Part shown: piece after piece, positions 7,212 through 15,164 of the stretch
How positions within the stretch are numbered: position 1 is the stretch's first letter
How the letters are laid out: each line of letters begins with the position of its first letter
Assembly (NCBI RefSeq): GCF_004122095.1
Contig: NZ_SAWZ01000015.1
Span: 1 to 43,917, forward strand
Source of the DNA: Pseudoxanthomonas composti
GTDB taxonomy: Bacteria; Pseudomonadota; Gammaproteobacteria; Xanthomonadales; Xanthomonadaceae
Length of the DNA: 43,917 nucleotides
Reading direction: 5' to 3'
The notes under the pieces: generated by a model
The model's database searches: none
Told to the model about the DNA's origin: nothing
The model's input: the letters and a program-made list of their open reading frames with translations, nothing else
Program-made: the position numbers and the translations under genes

Positions 7212-10073
7212 TTACTTCACCGGCTTGCCGTCGGCGTCCAGCACGGTGACCTCGCCCAGGCCCAGCGCGCGGATCGGCGCGGCGATCTTGGACAGGTCGC
7301 CCACCACGACATAGGTCAGTGCGCCCGGGTCGATGGTGCTGGCGGCCTTGGCCACGTCCTGGGCGGTCATCGCGTCGTTGCGCGCCTTGTACTGCAGCAC
7401 GTAGTCGTCCGGACGGCCGAAACGCAGGTTGCTGAGCACCTGGCTCAGCACCGCCTCGCCGGTCTCGTAGGCGCCGGGCAGGCTCAGGGTATTGGTCGCG
7501 CGGATCTTGCCGACCTCCGTGGCCGTCACCGGCGCACTGCCGTCGGCGAAGGCGGCGATGTCCTTGCGCAGCTCGGCCAGGGACTCGGCGGTCTTGTCGC
7601 TCTGCACCGCGGCGCTGGCGAACCAGGGCCGCTGGCCCAGCGTGTTGCTGGCGCGGCTGTAGGCGCCATAGGCCCAGTGCTTGTCCTCGCGCAGGTTCAT
7701 GTTCAGGCGCGAGGAGAACTCGCCGCCCAGCACGCCGTTGGCGAAGTCGAAGTCCACCGTGCCGGCATCGCCGGTGGGCGGGATCAGCTGGCCGACATAG
7801 AGGTTGGACTGGATCGCGCCGGGCTGGTCGATCAGGAACACCCGCGGCTTGCCCGGTCGCTGCACCGTGCTCACCGCCGGCAGCCTGGGCGCGTTGGCCG
7901 GGGTTTTCCAGTCGCCCAGGCGCGCCTCCAGCAGCGGCAGGATCTGCTTGAGCGTGGTATCGCCCACCACTACGATGCGGGCCTTGTCCGGCTGCAGCCA
8001 CTGGTCGTGGAAGGCCACCAGGTCTTCGCGCTTGAGCGAGGCGATGGAGCTCTCCGTGCCGCTGCCGGTGAAGGGGATGGCGTAGGCATGGCCCTGGCCG
8101 TACAGCAGCGGCGGCATGATGCGCAGCGCGGCCGTCTGCGGGCGCGCCTTCTCCTGCTTGATGCCGGCCAGCCAGGTGGCGCGGACGCGGTCGATCTCGG
8201 CCTGGTCGAACTTGGGACGACGCAGCACGTCGGCCAGCAGGTCCAGCGATTCGGGCAGCTTGTCGGCCAGCGCCGACAGGCCGACCGTGGCGCTGTCCAG
8301 GCCGGCACCGGCGGACAGCTCGGCGCCCAGGTCTTCCTGCCGCGCCGCCAGCGCCAGGGTGTCGTACTTGCCCGCGCCCTGGTCGAGCATGGACATGGTG
8401 AAGCTGGCGGTGCCGAGCTTCTTGCCGACGTCGGCCGAATAGCCGCCGGGGAACTCCACGCTCAGCTGCACCACCGGGGTCTGGTGGCGCTCCACCAGCA
8501 CCACATCCATGCCGTTGGACAGCGTGGCGCGCTCCAGGGAGGGGAATTTCAGCGCAGGGAACTCCTGCGTGCGCGGCACGCCCTGGCTGCGGTCCACGCT
8601 GCTCTTGACGGTCTTGAAGCGCGGATCGGGCTTGGGGATGGCGGCCGGCTTGGTCGCGGGCGCGGCGATCTGCCGCTCGGGGATGGCCGAGGCCGGCGTG
8701 TCCGACGGCTGCACCACCACGGTGTGCGAGCCCACGCCCAGCCAGCGCTTGGCCGCGGCCTGCACCTGCGCGGGCGTGGCCGCCTCGATGGTGGCCAGCT
8801 CGCGCTTGTAGCAGTCCGGGCTGCCCTCGTAGATGGTGCACGAGGCCAGCACGTCGGACTTGCCGCCCATGCCGCCGACCCGCTCGATGCCGCGCACGAA
8901 GCCGGCGCGGGCGCTGACCTTGGCCCGCTCCAGCTCCTTCGCGCTCGGGCCCTGGTCGATCAGGCGCTTGAGTTCGGCGTCCATCAGCTGCTCGACCTTG
9001 GCCGGATCGACGTCCTGCTTGACCGTGGCGGTCAGGAAGAAGGTGCCGGCGATCTCGCTGCTCCAGTTGTTCGCGCCAGCCTGGTCGGCGACCTGTTCGC
9101 CATGCACCAGCCGCTCATCGAAGCGCGAGGACGCGCTGCCGCCCAGCACCTGGGCGAACAGGTCCAGCAGGGTCGCATCGGTGCTGCCCATCTGCGCCAC
9201 CGGCCAGGCCCGGTAGATGCGCACCTGCGGCACGCGATCGGGCACGGTCTCGCGGGTGTCGGCGCTGCGCTTGGGAATGTTCGGCGCCATGTCCGGCAGG
9301 GTGGCCGTGGCCGGGATATCGCCGAAGTACTTCAGCGCCTTCTCACGCGCGGTCTTCTCGTCGATGTCCCCGGCCAGCACCAGCACGGCGTTGTTGGGGC
9401 CGTACCAGCTGCGGAACCAGGTCTTGACGTCTTCCAGCGTGGCCGCGTCCAGGTCGGCCATCGAGCCAATGGTCTGCCAGCTGTAGGGGTGCCCGGCCGG
9501 ATACAGCGCCTCGAACATGCGCCCGGTGATGCGGCGGCCGTAGGGCTGGTTTTCGCCCTGGCGCTTTTCGTTCTGGACTACGCCGCGCTGTTCGTCCAGC
9601 TGCTTCTGGTCGATCGCGCCCAGCAGGTGGCCCATGCGGTCCGATTCCATCCACAGCGCCATGTCCAGCGCGGTGGTGGGCACGTTCTCGAAATAGTTGG
9701 TGCGGTCCTGGTTGGTGGTGCCGTTCTGCTCGGTGGCGCCGACCAGCTCGAAGGGCTCGAAGAACTCGCCCTTGTGGTTCTCGCTGCCCTGGAACATCAG
9801 GTGCTCGAACAGGTGCGCAAAGCCAGTGCGGCCGGGCTGCTCGTTCTTGCTGCCCACGTGGTACCAGACGTTGACCGCCACGATCGGTGCCTTGCGGTCG
9901 GTGTGCACCACCACGCGCAGGCCGTTGGGCAGGGTGAAGCTGGAATAGGGGATTTCCACCGGGCTGGGCGGGGCATCGGCCAACACCGGCGCAGCAGTGG
10001 ACATCCCGCCCCCCAGGGCGGCGGTCAGGGCAAGCGCGAGCAGGGCGGCACGCGGCCGGCGCGTCTGGGACAT
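7212..10073 (-). CDS. Two-lobed M16 (pitrilysin-like) zinc protease
   Basis: A 953-residue exported metalloprotease. A signal peptide occupies about residues 1-33 (RRPRAALLALALTAALGGG...). The first M16 lobe has the inverted zinc motif HLFEH (His87, Glu90, His91), with the third ligand probably Glu169 in QNEKRQ. The second lobe begins near ERATLSNGMDVVLVERHQTP and has no HxxEH motif, as expected for the inactive half of these clamshell enzymes. Such periplasmic proteases degrade peptides and small proteins. The ATG at 10073 was chosen because it starts the signal peptide; 56 further upstream residues read as non-coding. It is transcribed alone towards the DUF4156 gene, with a strong hairpin after its stop. 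Confidence 0.92.
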   Translation of the reverse strand: MSQTRRPRAALLALALTAALGGGMSTAAPVLADAPPSPVEIPYSSFTLPNGLRVVVHTDRKAPIVAVNVWYHVGSKNEQPGRTGFAHLFEHLMFQGSENHKGEFFEPFELVGATEQNGTTNQDRTNYFENVPTTALDMALWMESDRMGHLLGAIDQKQLDEQRGVVQNEKRQGENQPYGRRITGRMFEALYPAGHPYSWQTIGSMADLDAATLEDVKTWFRSWYGPNNAVLVLAGDIDEKTAREKALKYFGDIPATATLPDMAPNIPKRSADTRETVPDRVPQVRIYRAWPVAQMGSTDATLLDLFAQVLGGSASSRFDERLVHGEQVADQAGANNWSSEIAGTFFLTATVKQDVDPAKVEQLMDAELKRLIDQGPSAKELERAKVSARAGFVRGIERVGGMGGKSDVLASCTIYEGSPDCYKRELATIEAATPAQVQAAAKRWLGVGSHTVVVQPSDTPASAIPERQIAAPATKPAAIPKPDPRFKTVKSSVDRSQGVPRTQEFPALKFPSLERATLSNGMDVVLVERHQTPVVQLSVEFPGGYSADVGKKLGTASFTMSMLDQGAGKYDTLALAARQEDLGAELSAGAGLDSATVGLSALADKLPESLDLLADVLRRPKFDQAEIDRVRATWLAGIKQEKARPQTAALRIMPPLLYGQGHAYAIPFTGSGTESSIASLKREDLVAFHDQWLQPDKARIVVVGDTTLKQILPLLEARLGDWKTPANAPRLPAVSTVQRPGKPRVFLIDQPGAIQSNLYVGQLIPPTGDAGTVDFDFANGVLGGEFSSRLNMNLREDKHWAYGAYSRASNTLGQRPWFASAAVQSDKTAESLAELRKDIAAFADGSAPVTATEVGKIRATNTLSLPGAYETGEAVLSQVLSNLRFGRPDDYVLQYKARNDAMTAQDVAKAASTIDPGALTYVVVGDLSKIAAPIRALGLGEVTVLDADGKPVK

Positions 10074-10481
10074 GGGGCAAGGCTCCGTGGATACGCATCG
10101 AGGCCGCACAGCGTAACCGCGGTCCTCTTTGGCCGGCATGGGCCACAAGCCACGGGCCCCCGGCCGGCTCCGGTCACATCGCTCACTCGGGCGCCGTCCC
10201 GTCGCCATCAGGTCGATCTGAACCTCAGCGAGTGTCCGCAACCGGACTCGGACAGGGAAAGCGGACGACCGGTCGCCGACCTTTCGCTCGATTTTCCTTC
10301 ATTTTCAGTGGCTTGCGTTTGGCACGCGATCTGCGTTGCCTTTCACGACAAACCCACACTCGTCTCTAAATGAACAAATGCTGAATCTCATCTCACCAGA
10401 AGCAGAAGTTTCTTGCCAGCCCTGATTAGGTGTACTACCTTACTACCACACCACACAACAACGACACCGGAGCACCTCCCC
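10074..10481. promoter_or_regulatory. Divergent regulatory region between the M16 gene and the repeat-protein gene
   Basis: About 400 bases without a gene. The right half (about 10290-10480) looks less GC-rich than the rest by eye. It holds the sigma-54-like element at 10319-10334 and, on the same strand, a possible sigma-70 pair TTGCCA (10413-10418) and TACCTT (10436-10441) spaced by 17. The left half presumably carries the M16 promoter, which I cannot point to. Confidence 0.5.
10319..10334 (+). promoter_or_regulatory. Sigma-54 (-24/-12) promoter candidate
   Basis: The sequence TTGGCACG-CGAT-CTGC matches the RpoN consensus YTGGCACG-N4-TTGC at all but one of the key bases. The GG and GC doublets are exactly 10 bases apart. 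It points to the small repeat-protein gene, whose ATG is 147 bases downstream. No enhancer site was identified. Confidence 0.55.
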
Positions 10482-10865
10482 ATGAACACCAAGACCCTCC
10501 TCGCCACCGCCGCCGCCGCCCTGTTCGCCACCTGCACCGGCTCGCTGATCCTGTCCCATGGCGACACCGTGCAGGCCGCCCCGGCCCTGACCGCCCACAG
10601 CGCCCGCATCGTCGACCTGCCGGCCGTCAAGGTCGCCCCGGCCGCCGAGGACCTGGCGTACTTCCAGGCCCATGCCCGGGCCAACGTGACCGAGTTCGCC
10701 GCGGTGCAGGTCCGCCCGGATCCGATCGATCTGGCCTACTACCAGGCCCGTCTGGCCGAGCAGCGCATCGTCGACCTGGCCGCGGTGACCGTGCGCCCGG
10801 CCGCTGCCGACCTGGCTTATTACCTGGCCAACCAGGCCGCTGGCGCCGTCGTCGCCGCCAACTGA
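10482..10865 (+). CDS. Small secreted protein with three internal repeats
   Basis: A 127-residue protein of no family I recognise. The start has GGAG 10 bases before the ATG and a signal-like N-terminus (MNTKTLLATAAAALFATCTGSL). From residue 42 on, three copies of a 22-residue unit occur at residues 42-63, 68-89 and 95-116, with a spacing of 26-27. Each reads about VxxxAVxVRPxxxDLAYYxA. The conserved core is xVRP followed by DLAYY or DLAYF. Ala, Val and Asp dominate and no cysteine is left in the mature part. It is preceded by a sigma-54-like promoter and followed by a hairpin overlapping its stop, so it is probably a single-gene transcript. Envelope or secreted placement is inferred from the leader only. 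Confidence 0.75.
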   Translation: MNTKTLLATAAAALFATCTGSLILSHGDTVQAAPALTAHSARIVDLPAVKVAPAAEDLAYFQAHARANVTEFAAVQVRPDPIDLAYYQARLAEQRIVDLAAVTVRPAAADLAYYLANQAAGAVVAAN

Positions 10866-10881
10866 GCGGGTCCGCCCGCTC
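10864..10881 (+). terminator. Hairpin overlapping the stop of the repeat-protein gene
   Basis: Arms GAGCGGG (10864-10870) and CCCGCTC (10875-10881) with a 4-base loop begin inside the TGA stop codon and are followed by CTTAAG. The T-run is poor, so termination is plausible but not certain. Confidence 0.4.
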
Positions 10882-11020
10882 CTTAAGCTGCACCGATACG
10901 CTTTCCGTTCCAAGGCCTCACCCGCGGCACGCAAGACCGCAACACCGCTCCGCCGTCCCATGCGCCAAGCCACCGGCCCTGCATGCGGCCAGCCTGGGCA
11001 CTGCCGGTAAACTTCCGGCG

Positions 11021-11500
11021 ATGAACGACCTGCTCGACCTCGATGTCCTGCTCTATCAGCCTGAGATCCCGCCCAACACGGGCAATGTGATCCGGCTCTG
11101 CGCCAACACCGGCGCGCGCCTGCACCTGATCCAACCGCTGGGTTTCACCCTGGAAGATCGCCAGTTGCGTCGCGCCGGGCTGGATTATCACGAGTACACC
11201 GCGCTGCGGGTGCACCCCAGCCTGCAGGCGGCGCTGGAGGCGATCTCGCCTGCCCGCCTGTTCGCCCTGAGCACGCGCGGCGGCGTGCGCTACGACACGC
11301 CGGTGTACGCGCCGGGCGATGCGCTGCTGTTCGGCCCGGAAACCCGTGGCCTGCCGGCGCAGGTGCTGGACGCTTTGCCCGACACGCAACGCCTGCGCCT
11401 GCCGATGCGGCCGGACAACCGCAGCCTCAACCTGTCCAATGCGGTGGCCATCACCGTGTTCGAGGTCTGGCGCCAGCGTGGCTTTGCCGGTGGTGCCTAG
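11021..11500 (+). CDS. trmL: TrmL, tRNA (cytidine/uridine-34 2'-O)-methyltransferase
   Basis: A 159-residue SPOUT-class methyltransferase that methylates the 2'-O of the wobble base (C34 or U34) in tRNA-Leu isoacceptors using S-adenosylmethionine. The trefoil-knot signature is clear: an N-terminal DVLLYQPEIPPNTGNVIRLC, the middle LLFGPETRGLP, and the C-terminal SLNLSNAVAITVFEVWRQ loop that binds the cofactor. The length is the family's usual 150-160 residues. The ATG at 11021 was chosen; the same frame stays open upstream to 10430 but that part is the shadow of the repeat-protein gene. It stands alone, 155 bases after that gene. Confidence 0.95.
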   Translation: MNDLLDLDVLLYQPEIPPNTGNVIRLCANTGARLHLIQPLGFTLEDRQLRRAGLDYHEYTALRVHPSLQAALEAISPARLFALSTRGGVRYDTPVYAPGDALLFGPETRGLPAQVLDALPDTQRLRLPMRPDNRSLNLSNAVAITVFEVWRQRGFAGGA

Positions 11501-11840
11501 GCAGCCTTGTGGTCATGTCGCTTCTTTGCACGTATCGAAGGTGCTTGCGCCCCTTCAACGGTTGCAGGTTGTGCGAATGAAGACTTCGGATGGTCAGCGG
11601 GTCGCCGGCCGGTAGCCACTCTTTCCTCGATCGGGGCATCCGGCTCTGCCTTGAGGCGCTCGGCGTCCTGTCCCATGCGCACTGCCCTGCGGGTGATTGC
11701 AGGCTCATCGAGTTTGCTCGCCAGGCCGGCATGTCGATGCCCGCTAACCACTCCAACCTGCCCAAGGCTGGAAGATTCCAGTTTGGAGAACCAGAACCTA
11801 TCCGGCGCCGAGCCTGGTCCTGAGTCGGGGATGGCGGAAA

Positions 11841-11913
11841 GCGGGCCAGGGATGGCCCGCGGCGGCGAGTCAGCCATGGATGGCTGACCGAGCCGAGGAG
11901 CCATGCCCGGCTC
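11841..11913. repeat. Cluster of three consecutive palindromes
   Basis: Three stem-loops follow each other at nearly even spacing. They are GCGGGCC/GGCCCGC (11841-11847, 11854-11860), GTCAGCCA/TGGCTGAC (11869-11876, 11881-11888) and GAGCC/GGCTC (11898-11902, 11909-11913). The loops are purine-rich or contain ATG. This arrangement resembles REP-type clusters found between genes in Xanthomonadales. Confidence 0.6.
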
Positions 11914-11998
11914 AGGGCCAGGCTGCCTGCCGAAGTCGGCCACGCAGGACCGCTATGCCATCAAACCATCAGCACCCGGCATGAGTGCGAGAACAAAG

Positions 11999-12023
11999 AA
12001 GCCGCCCCGAAGGGCGGCTTTTT
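11999..12023 (-). terminator. Terminator of the MFS transporter gene
   Basis: Arms AAGCCGCCC (11999-12007) and GGGCGGCTT (12012-12020) close on a CGAA loop. On the plus strand a TTT run follows; on the minus strand CTTTGTT follows. It sits about 30 bases past the minus-strand MFS stop and may work in both directions. Confidence 0.75.
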
Positions 12024-12050
12024 GCTGCGCGTAGAACGGCTCGCCTGCGA

Positions 12051-13412
12051 TCAGCGCTTGCCCACGCGCGCATGCATCGCGCGCTCGTGATCCAGCCAGT
12101 TCTCGCCCTTGTTCTTCAGGAAGAACACGTACACCAGCAGCGAGACGAACATCACCGCCGTGGCGTAGATGATGAAGGTGTCCATCTGCTTGGCGCTCTT
12201 GGCCCACTGGTACAGCAGCGGCGCGGTGCCGCCAAAGGCCGAGTTGGCCAGCGCGTAGCCCAGGCCCACGCCCAGGGCACGGATGTAGCTGGGGAACAGC
12301 TCGGCCTTGACCACCGCGTTGATCGAGGTATAGCCGGTGAGGATCACGAAGCCGATCACCAGGATCGCGAACGCCGACCCGAAGGTGGTCTGCTGCGGCA
12401 GCGCGGTGATCAGGTACCAGGTGTAGGCCACGCTGCCGACGCCGAAGAACACCAGCAGCGACTTGCGGCCGATGATGTCCGACAGCCAGCCACCGACCGG
12501 CTGCAGCAGCATCAGCACCGTCAGCGCCAGCAGGTTCAGCGTGGTGCCCTTCATCACGTCATCGCCCGCGAAGGCGGTCTGGATCATCTTCGGGCCGGTC
12601 ACCGAGTAGGTGTAGAAGGCCAGGGTGCCGCCGGCGGTGATCAGGAAGCACAGCAGCAGCGGCTTCCACTGGTTGACGAACAGCTCCTTCAACGAGCCCG
12701 ACTTGCGCGCGCCGCCGGCCTTGGCGTCCTCGATGGCTTCGTGCGAGAGCGACTCGTCCATGGTCCGGCGCAGCCAGAACACCACGATGGCCGACACGCC
12801 GCCGATGGCAAAGCCCAGGCGCCAGCCCCACTCGCTGACGTGCTCCTTGCTGAAGAAGGTCAGCAGCAGGAACAGCGTGAGCTGCGCCAGCACGTGGCCG
12901 CCCACCAGGGTGACGTAATGGAAGGAGGACAGCAGGCCGCGGTGGCCGGGCACGGCCGCCTCGGACATGTAGGTCGCACTGGCGCCGTACTCGCCACCGG
13001 TGGCGAAGCCCTGCAGCAGGCGCGCCAGCACCAGCACCACCGCCGCGCCGACGCCGATGGTGGCGGCCGTGGGCACGATGGCGATGCCGAAGGAACACAC
13101 CGCCATCAGCGTGACCGACAGGGTCAGCGCCGCGCGGCGGCCATGGCGGTCGGCATAGCGGCCGAAGAACCAGGCGCCGATGGGGCGCATCAGGAAGGTG
13201 GTGGCGAAGATGGCCCACACCATCAAGGTGGCGTTCTTGTCCTCGGGCGAGAAGAACTTTGACTCGAAGTAGCTGGCGAAGACCGAGTAGACGTAGACGT
13301 CGTACCACTCCACCAGGTTGCCGGCCGAGCCCTTGAGCGTGTTGGAGATCGAACGCTTGAGGCTGTTGCGACTGGGATCGATGCCGGAGGCGGCGCTGCT
13401 GGCTGAGGTCAT
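12051..13412 (-). CDS. MFS transporter, MHS (metabolite:H+ symporter) family
   Basis: A 453-residue inner-membrane protein with about 12 predicted membrane spans. Landmarks are NLVEWYDVYVYS in the first span, RPIGAWFFGRYADRHGRR between spans 2 and 3, LLQGFATGGEYGASATYMSEA in span 4, and GWLSDIIGRKS at the equivalent loop of the second half. These are typical of the MHS branch, which includes KgtP (2-oxoglutarate), ProP and ShiA. The substrate cannot be read from the sequence; 2-oxoglutarate or another dicarboxylate is a fair guess. The ATG at 13412 starts the normal cytoplasmic N-terminus. It lies 171 bases after the D-Ala-D-Ala dipeptidase gene on the same strand, with a hairpin between, so it may be separate from that operon. 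Confidence 0.88.
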   Translation of the reverse strand: MTSASSAASGIDPSRNSLKRSISNTLKGSAGNLVEWYDVYVYSVFASYFESKFFSPEDKNATLMVWAIFATTFLMRPIGAWFFGRYADRHGRRAALTLSVTLMAVCSFGIAIVPTAATIGVGAAVVLVLARLLQGFATGGEYGASATYMSEAAVPGHRGLLSSFHYVTLVGGHVLAQLTLFLLLTFFSKEHVSEWGWRLGFAIGGVSAIVVFWLRRTMDESLSHEAIEDAKAGGARKSGSLKELFVNQWKPLLLCFLITAGGTLAFYTYSVTGPKMIQTAFAGDDVMKGTTLNLLALTVLMLLQPVGGWLSDIIGRKSLLVFFGVGSVAYTWYLITALPQQTTFGSAFAILVIGFVILTGYTSINAVVKAELFPSYIRALGVGLGYALANSAFGGTAPLLYQWAKSAKQMDTFIIYATAVMFVSLLVYVFFLKNKGENWLDHERAMHARVGKR

Positions 13413-13554
13413 GGCGTGGCTCGATGTTTCAAAACGACGTGGGAGTATGGGCGCGCCGGTCGGTGGCGTGAATAACACGATGGGCGAATGCTGCAGCGCA
13501 ATGCCCGTCCACGAACCCGCGCGCTCGGGCCTTTTCCGGCGCTGGGAAACCTAG

Positions 13555-13576
13555 CGGCAGGGCGCCGCCGCTGCCG
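13555..13576 (-). terminator. Weak terminator candidate after the dipeptidase gene
   Basis: Arms CGGCAG (13555-13560) and CTGCCG (13571-13576) flank a GC-rich centre just past the minus-strand stop at 13584, followed on that strand by CTAGGTTTCCC. The stem is short and the T-run weak. Confidence 0.35.
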
Positions 13577-13583
13577 TGAAGCC

Positions 13584-14312
13584 TCACTCCACCGGCACGT
13601 CGTAAGCCGTGTTGGGCGTCGGCTCCGGGCGGTAGGTGAAGTGCCACCACTCCATCGGGTAGTTGGCAAAGCCATGCCGCGCCATCGCCGCCACAAGCTG
13701 CTGCCGGTGCTGGCGCTGGGTCGGGCCGGCCAGAGGCGAGTCGGTGTTGGCGCGGGTGTCGAAGAAGTCGAACGGCGTGCCCATGTCCAGTTCCTCGCAG
13801 CGCCCGCCCTCGCAGCGCAGGAGGGTGAGATCCACCGTGGCGCCGCGGCTGTGGCCGGAAGTCTCGGCGATGTAGTCCCCCAGCAGCGCGGCCTTGTCCA
13901 GGTTCGGGTAGAACTCCGGCTTGGTGCGCTGGTCGGCCAGGTCCCGCGCCCACTGGACGAAGCGCTCGACCGCGCGCACCGGGCGATAGCAGTCCAGCAG
14001 CTTCAGCCGCAAGCCCTGCGCGCGCAGATCCTCCTGCACCTGTGCCAACGCGCGGGCGGCCGGCGAAAGCAGCAGGCACACCGGCGCGGCATAGCCTGGC
14101 ACCGGCGCGCCGGTGAAGTTGTGCGCGCCGGCGTAGCGCATGTCAGCCACCACGTCCGGCGCCAACCTGGCCACGTCGATGAGGTCCACCTGCGCGGCGC
14201 GGGTCGCCGGCGACACCTCCACGGCCTGGGCGCCAGCGGCGCCGGACAGCGCCCACAGCAGGACCAGGCCCATCGCGCGGGCACAAGGCGATCGCAGGCG
14301 TGGCAGCGACAT
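13584..14312 (-). CDS. ddpX: Exported D-alanyl-D-alanine dipeptidase (VanX/DdpX family)
   Basis: A 242-residue zinc dipeptidase. The signal peptide is about residues 1-29 (MGLVLLWALSGAAGAQA), so it acts in the periplasm. Zinc ligands and catalytic residues are all visible: SGHSRGATVD gives His154 and Asp161, EWWH gives Glu221 and His224, and CYRP gives Arg110, the counterpart of the VanX transition-state Arg. The family cleaves D-Ala-D-Ala; here, with no vancomycin-resistance genes around, recycling of wall peptides is more likely than resistance. The ATG at 14312 was chosen over a GTG at 14324 because GAGG lies 6 bases before it. It follows the amidase gene by 33 bases and is probably the last gene of the minus-strand operon. 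Confidence 0.92.
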   Translation of the reverse strand: MSLPRLRSPCARAMGLVLLWALSGAAGAQAVEVSPATRAAQVDLIDVARLAPDVVADMRYAGAHNFTGAPVPGYAAPVCLLLSPAARALAQVQEDLRAQGLRLKLLDCYRPVRAVERFVQWARDLADQRTKPEFYPNLDKAALLGDYIAETSGHSRGATVDLTLLRCEGGRCEELDMGTPFDFFDTRANTDSPLAGPTQRQHRQQLVAAMARHGFANYPMEWWHFTYRPEPTPNTAYDVPVE

Positions 14313-14345
14313 TCGTGACCTCACAAGGGTGGCACCGCGCCCACC

Positions 14346-15125
14346 TCAGGGTGCGGGCGGCTGGCTCAGGCTGTTGAGGATACGCAGGTCCTCGCCGTCC
14401 AGGGTCTCCCCCTCCAGCCCGCGGAAGTGGTGACGGAAGGCGCGCACGGCGGCGGCGCGGTCGGCGATGGGATAGCCGATCAGGCGCAACGCGGTGTAGG
14501 GGTCGAAGCCTTCCGGCGCGGGCGGCGCGTCGGCGGCCGGCCAGCGCCCAAACCCGGCATCGGCCAGGCGCTTCCAGGGAAACAGCGGCCCGGGGTCGGT
14601 CTTGCGGGTCGGCGCGATGTCCTCATGGCCCACGATCTGGGTGCGCGGGATACGCAGGCGCGTGCACAGGTCTTCCAGCAGGACCAGCAGGCTGTCGATC
14701 TGCGCCTGGGCGAACGGGGAATGGCCATCGTTGTCCAGCTCGATGCCGATGGACACCGAGTTGACGTCGGTGATGGTGCCCCAGCTGCCGGCGCCACCAT
14801 GCCAGGCGCGGCGCTCGTCGCTGACCAGCTGGAAGCGCTTGCCATCGGCGCCGATCAGGTAGTGCGCGCTGACTGGCCCCCCGGCGTTGCGCGTGCTCAG
14901 CGTCTGCAGGCTCTCCTCCACCGAGTCCTGGTCGGTGAAGTGGATGACGATCAGGATCGGCCGCCGCAGATCCTGGTTGGGCGACGCGCGCCAGGTCGCC
15001 AGCGGATTGCGCGCAGGACCGCTGGCGCAGGAGGCCAGGGCCAGCACCAGCAGGGCGGCGGCGCCGCCGCGCAGCAGCCGTGGCAGCGCGGGAGCAGGCG
15101 AAGGGCGGAGGAGGGTGTGAGACAT
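14346..15125 (-). CDS. AmiD-like N-acetylmuramoyl-L-alanine amidase lipoprotein
   Basis: A 259-residue outer-envelope amidase of the Amidase_2 (AmpD/PGRP) family, cutting the bond between MurNAc and L-Ala. The leader ends in the lipobox LALASC (Cys33), so the protein is lipid-anchored. Zinc ligands are His62 (VIHFT), His167 (VGHEDIAPTRKTDPGP) and Asp177, with Glu129 (GIELDN) and Lys175 as catalytic or substrate residues. Beyond about residue 210 a C-terminal helical tail (GFDPYTALRLIGYPI) resembles the wall-binding part of AmiD. AGGAT lies 6 bases before the ATG at 15125. It sits between the serine hydrolase (39-base gap) and the dipeptidase, so one transcript is likely. Confidence 0.9.
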   Translation of the reverse strand: MSHTLLRPSPAPALPRLLRGGAAALLVLALASCASGPARNPLATWRASPNQDLRRPILIVIHFTDQDSVEESLQTLSTRNAGGPVSAHYLIGADGKRFQLVSDERRAWHGGAGSWGTITDVNSVSIGIELDNDGHSPFAQAQIDSLLVLLEDLCTRLRIPRTQIVGHEDIAPTRKTDPGPLFPWKRLADAGFGRWPAADAPPAPEGFDPYTALRLIGYPIADRAAAVRAFRHHFRGLEGETLDGEDLRILNSLSQPPAP

Positions 15126-15164
15126 GGGGGATCCTGTCAACGAAACACGGGTCAAGTCGATGAC

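Larger units (their letters stand above)
11501..12050. other. 550-base region without a supportable gene
   Basis: About 11501-11830 appears clearly less GC-rich than its neighbours and gives only short or overlapping frames; the longest, on the minus strand at 11497-11943, shows no family, signal or ribosome site. From 11841 a cluster of palindromes begins, and the region ends with a terminator at 11999-12023. It may be the remains of a lost gene or mobile element. Confidence 0.45.

Noticed and set aside
11497..11943. A 148-codon minus-strand gene after trmL
   Set aside because: No family, no leader, no ribosome site, and it runs through the palindrome cluster.
13584..14312. Vancomycin resistance (vanX)
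   Set aside because: No vanH, vanA-type ligase or VanRS genes are near, the protein has a signal peptide, and the context is wall-peptide recycling.
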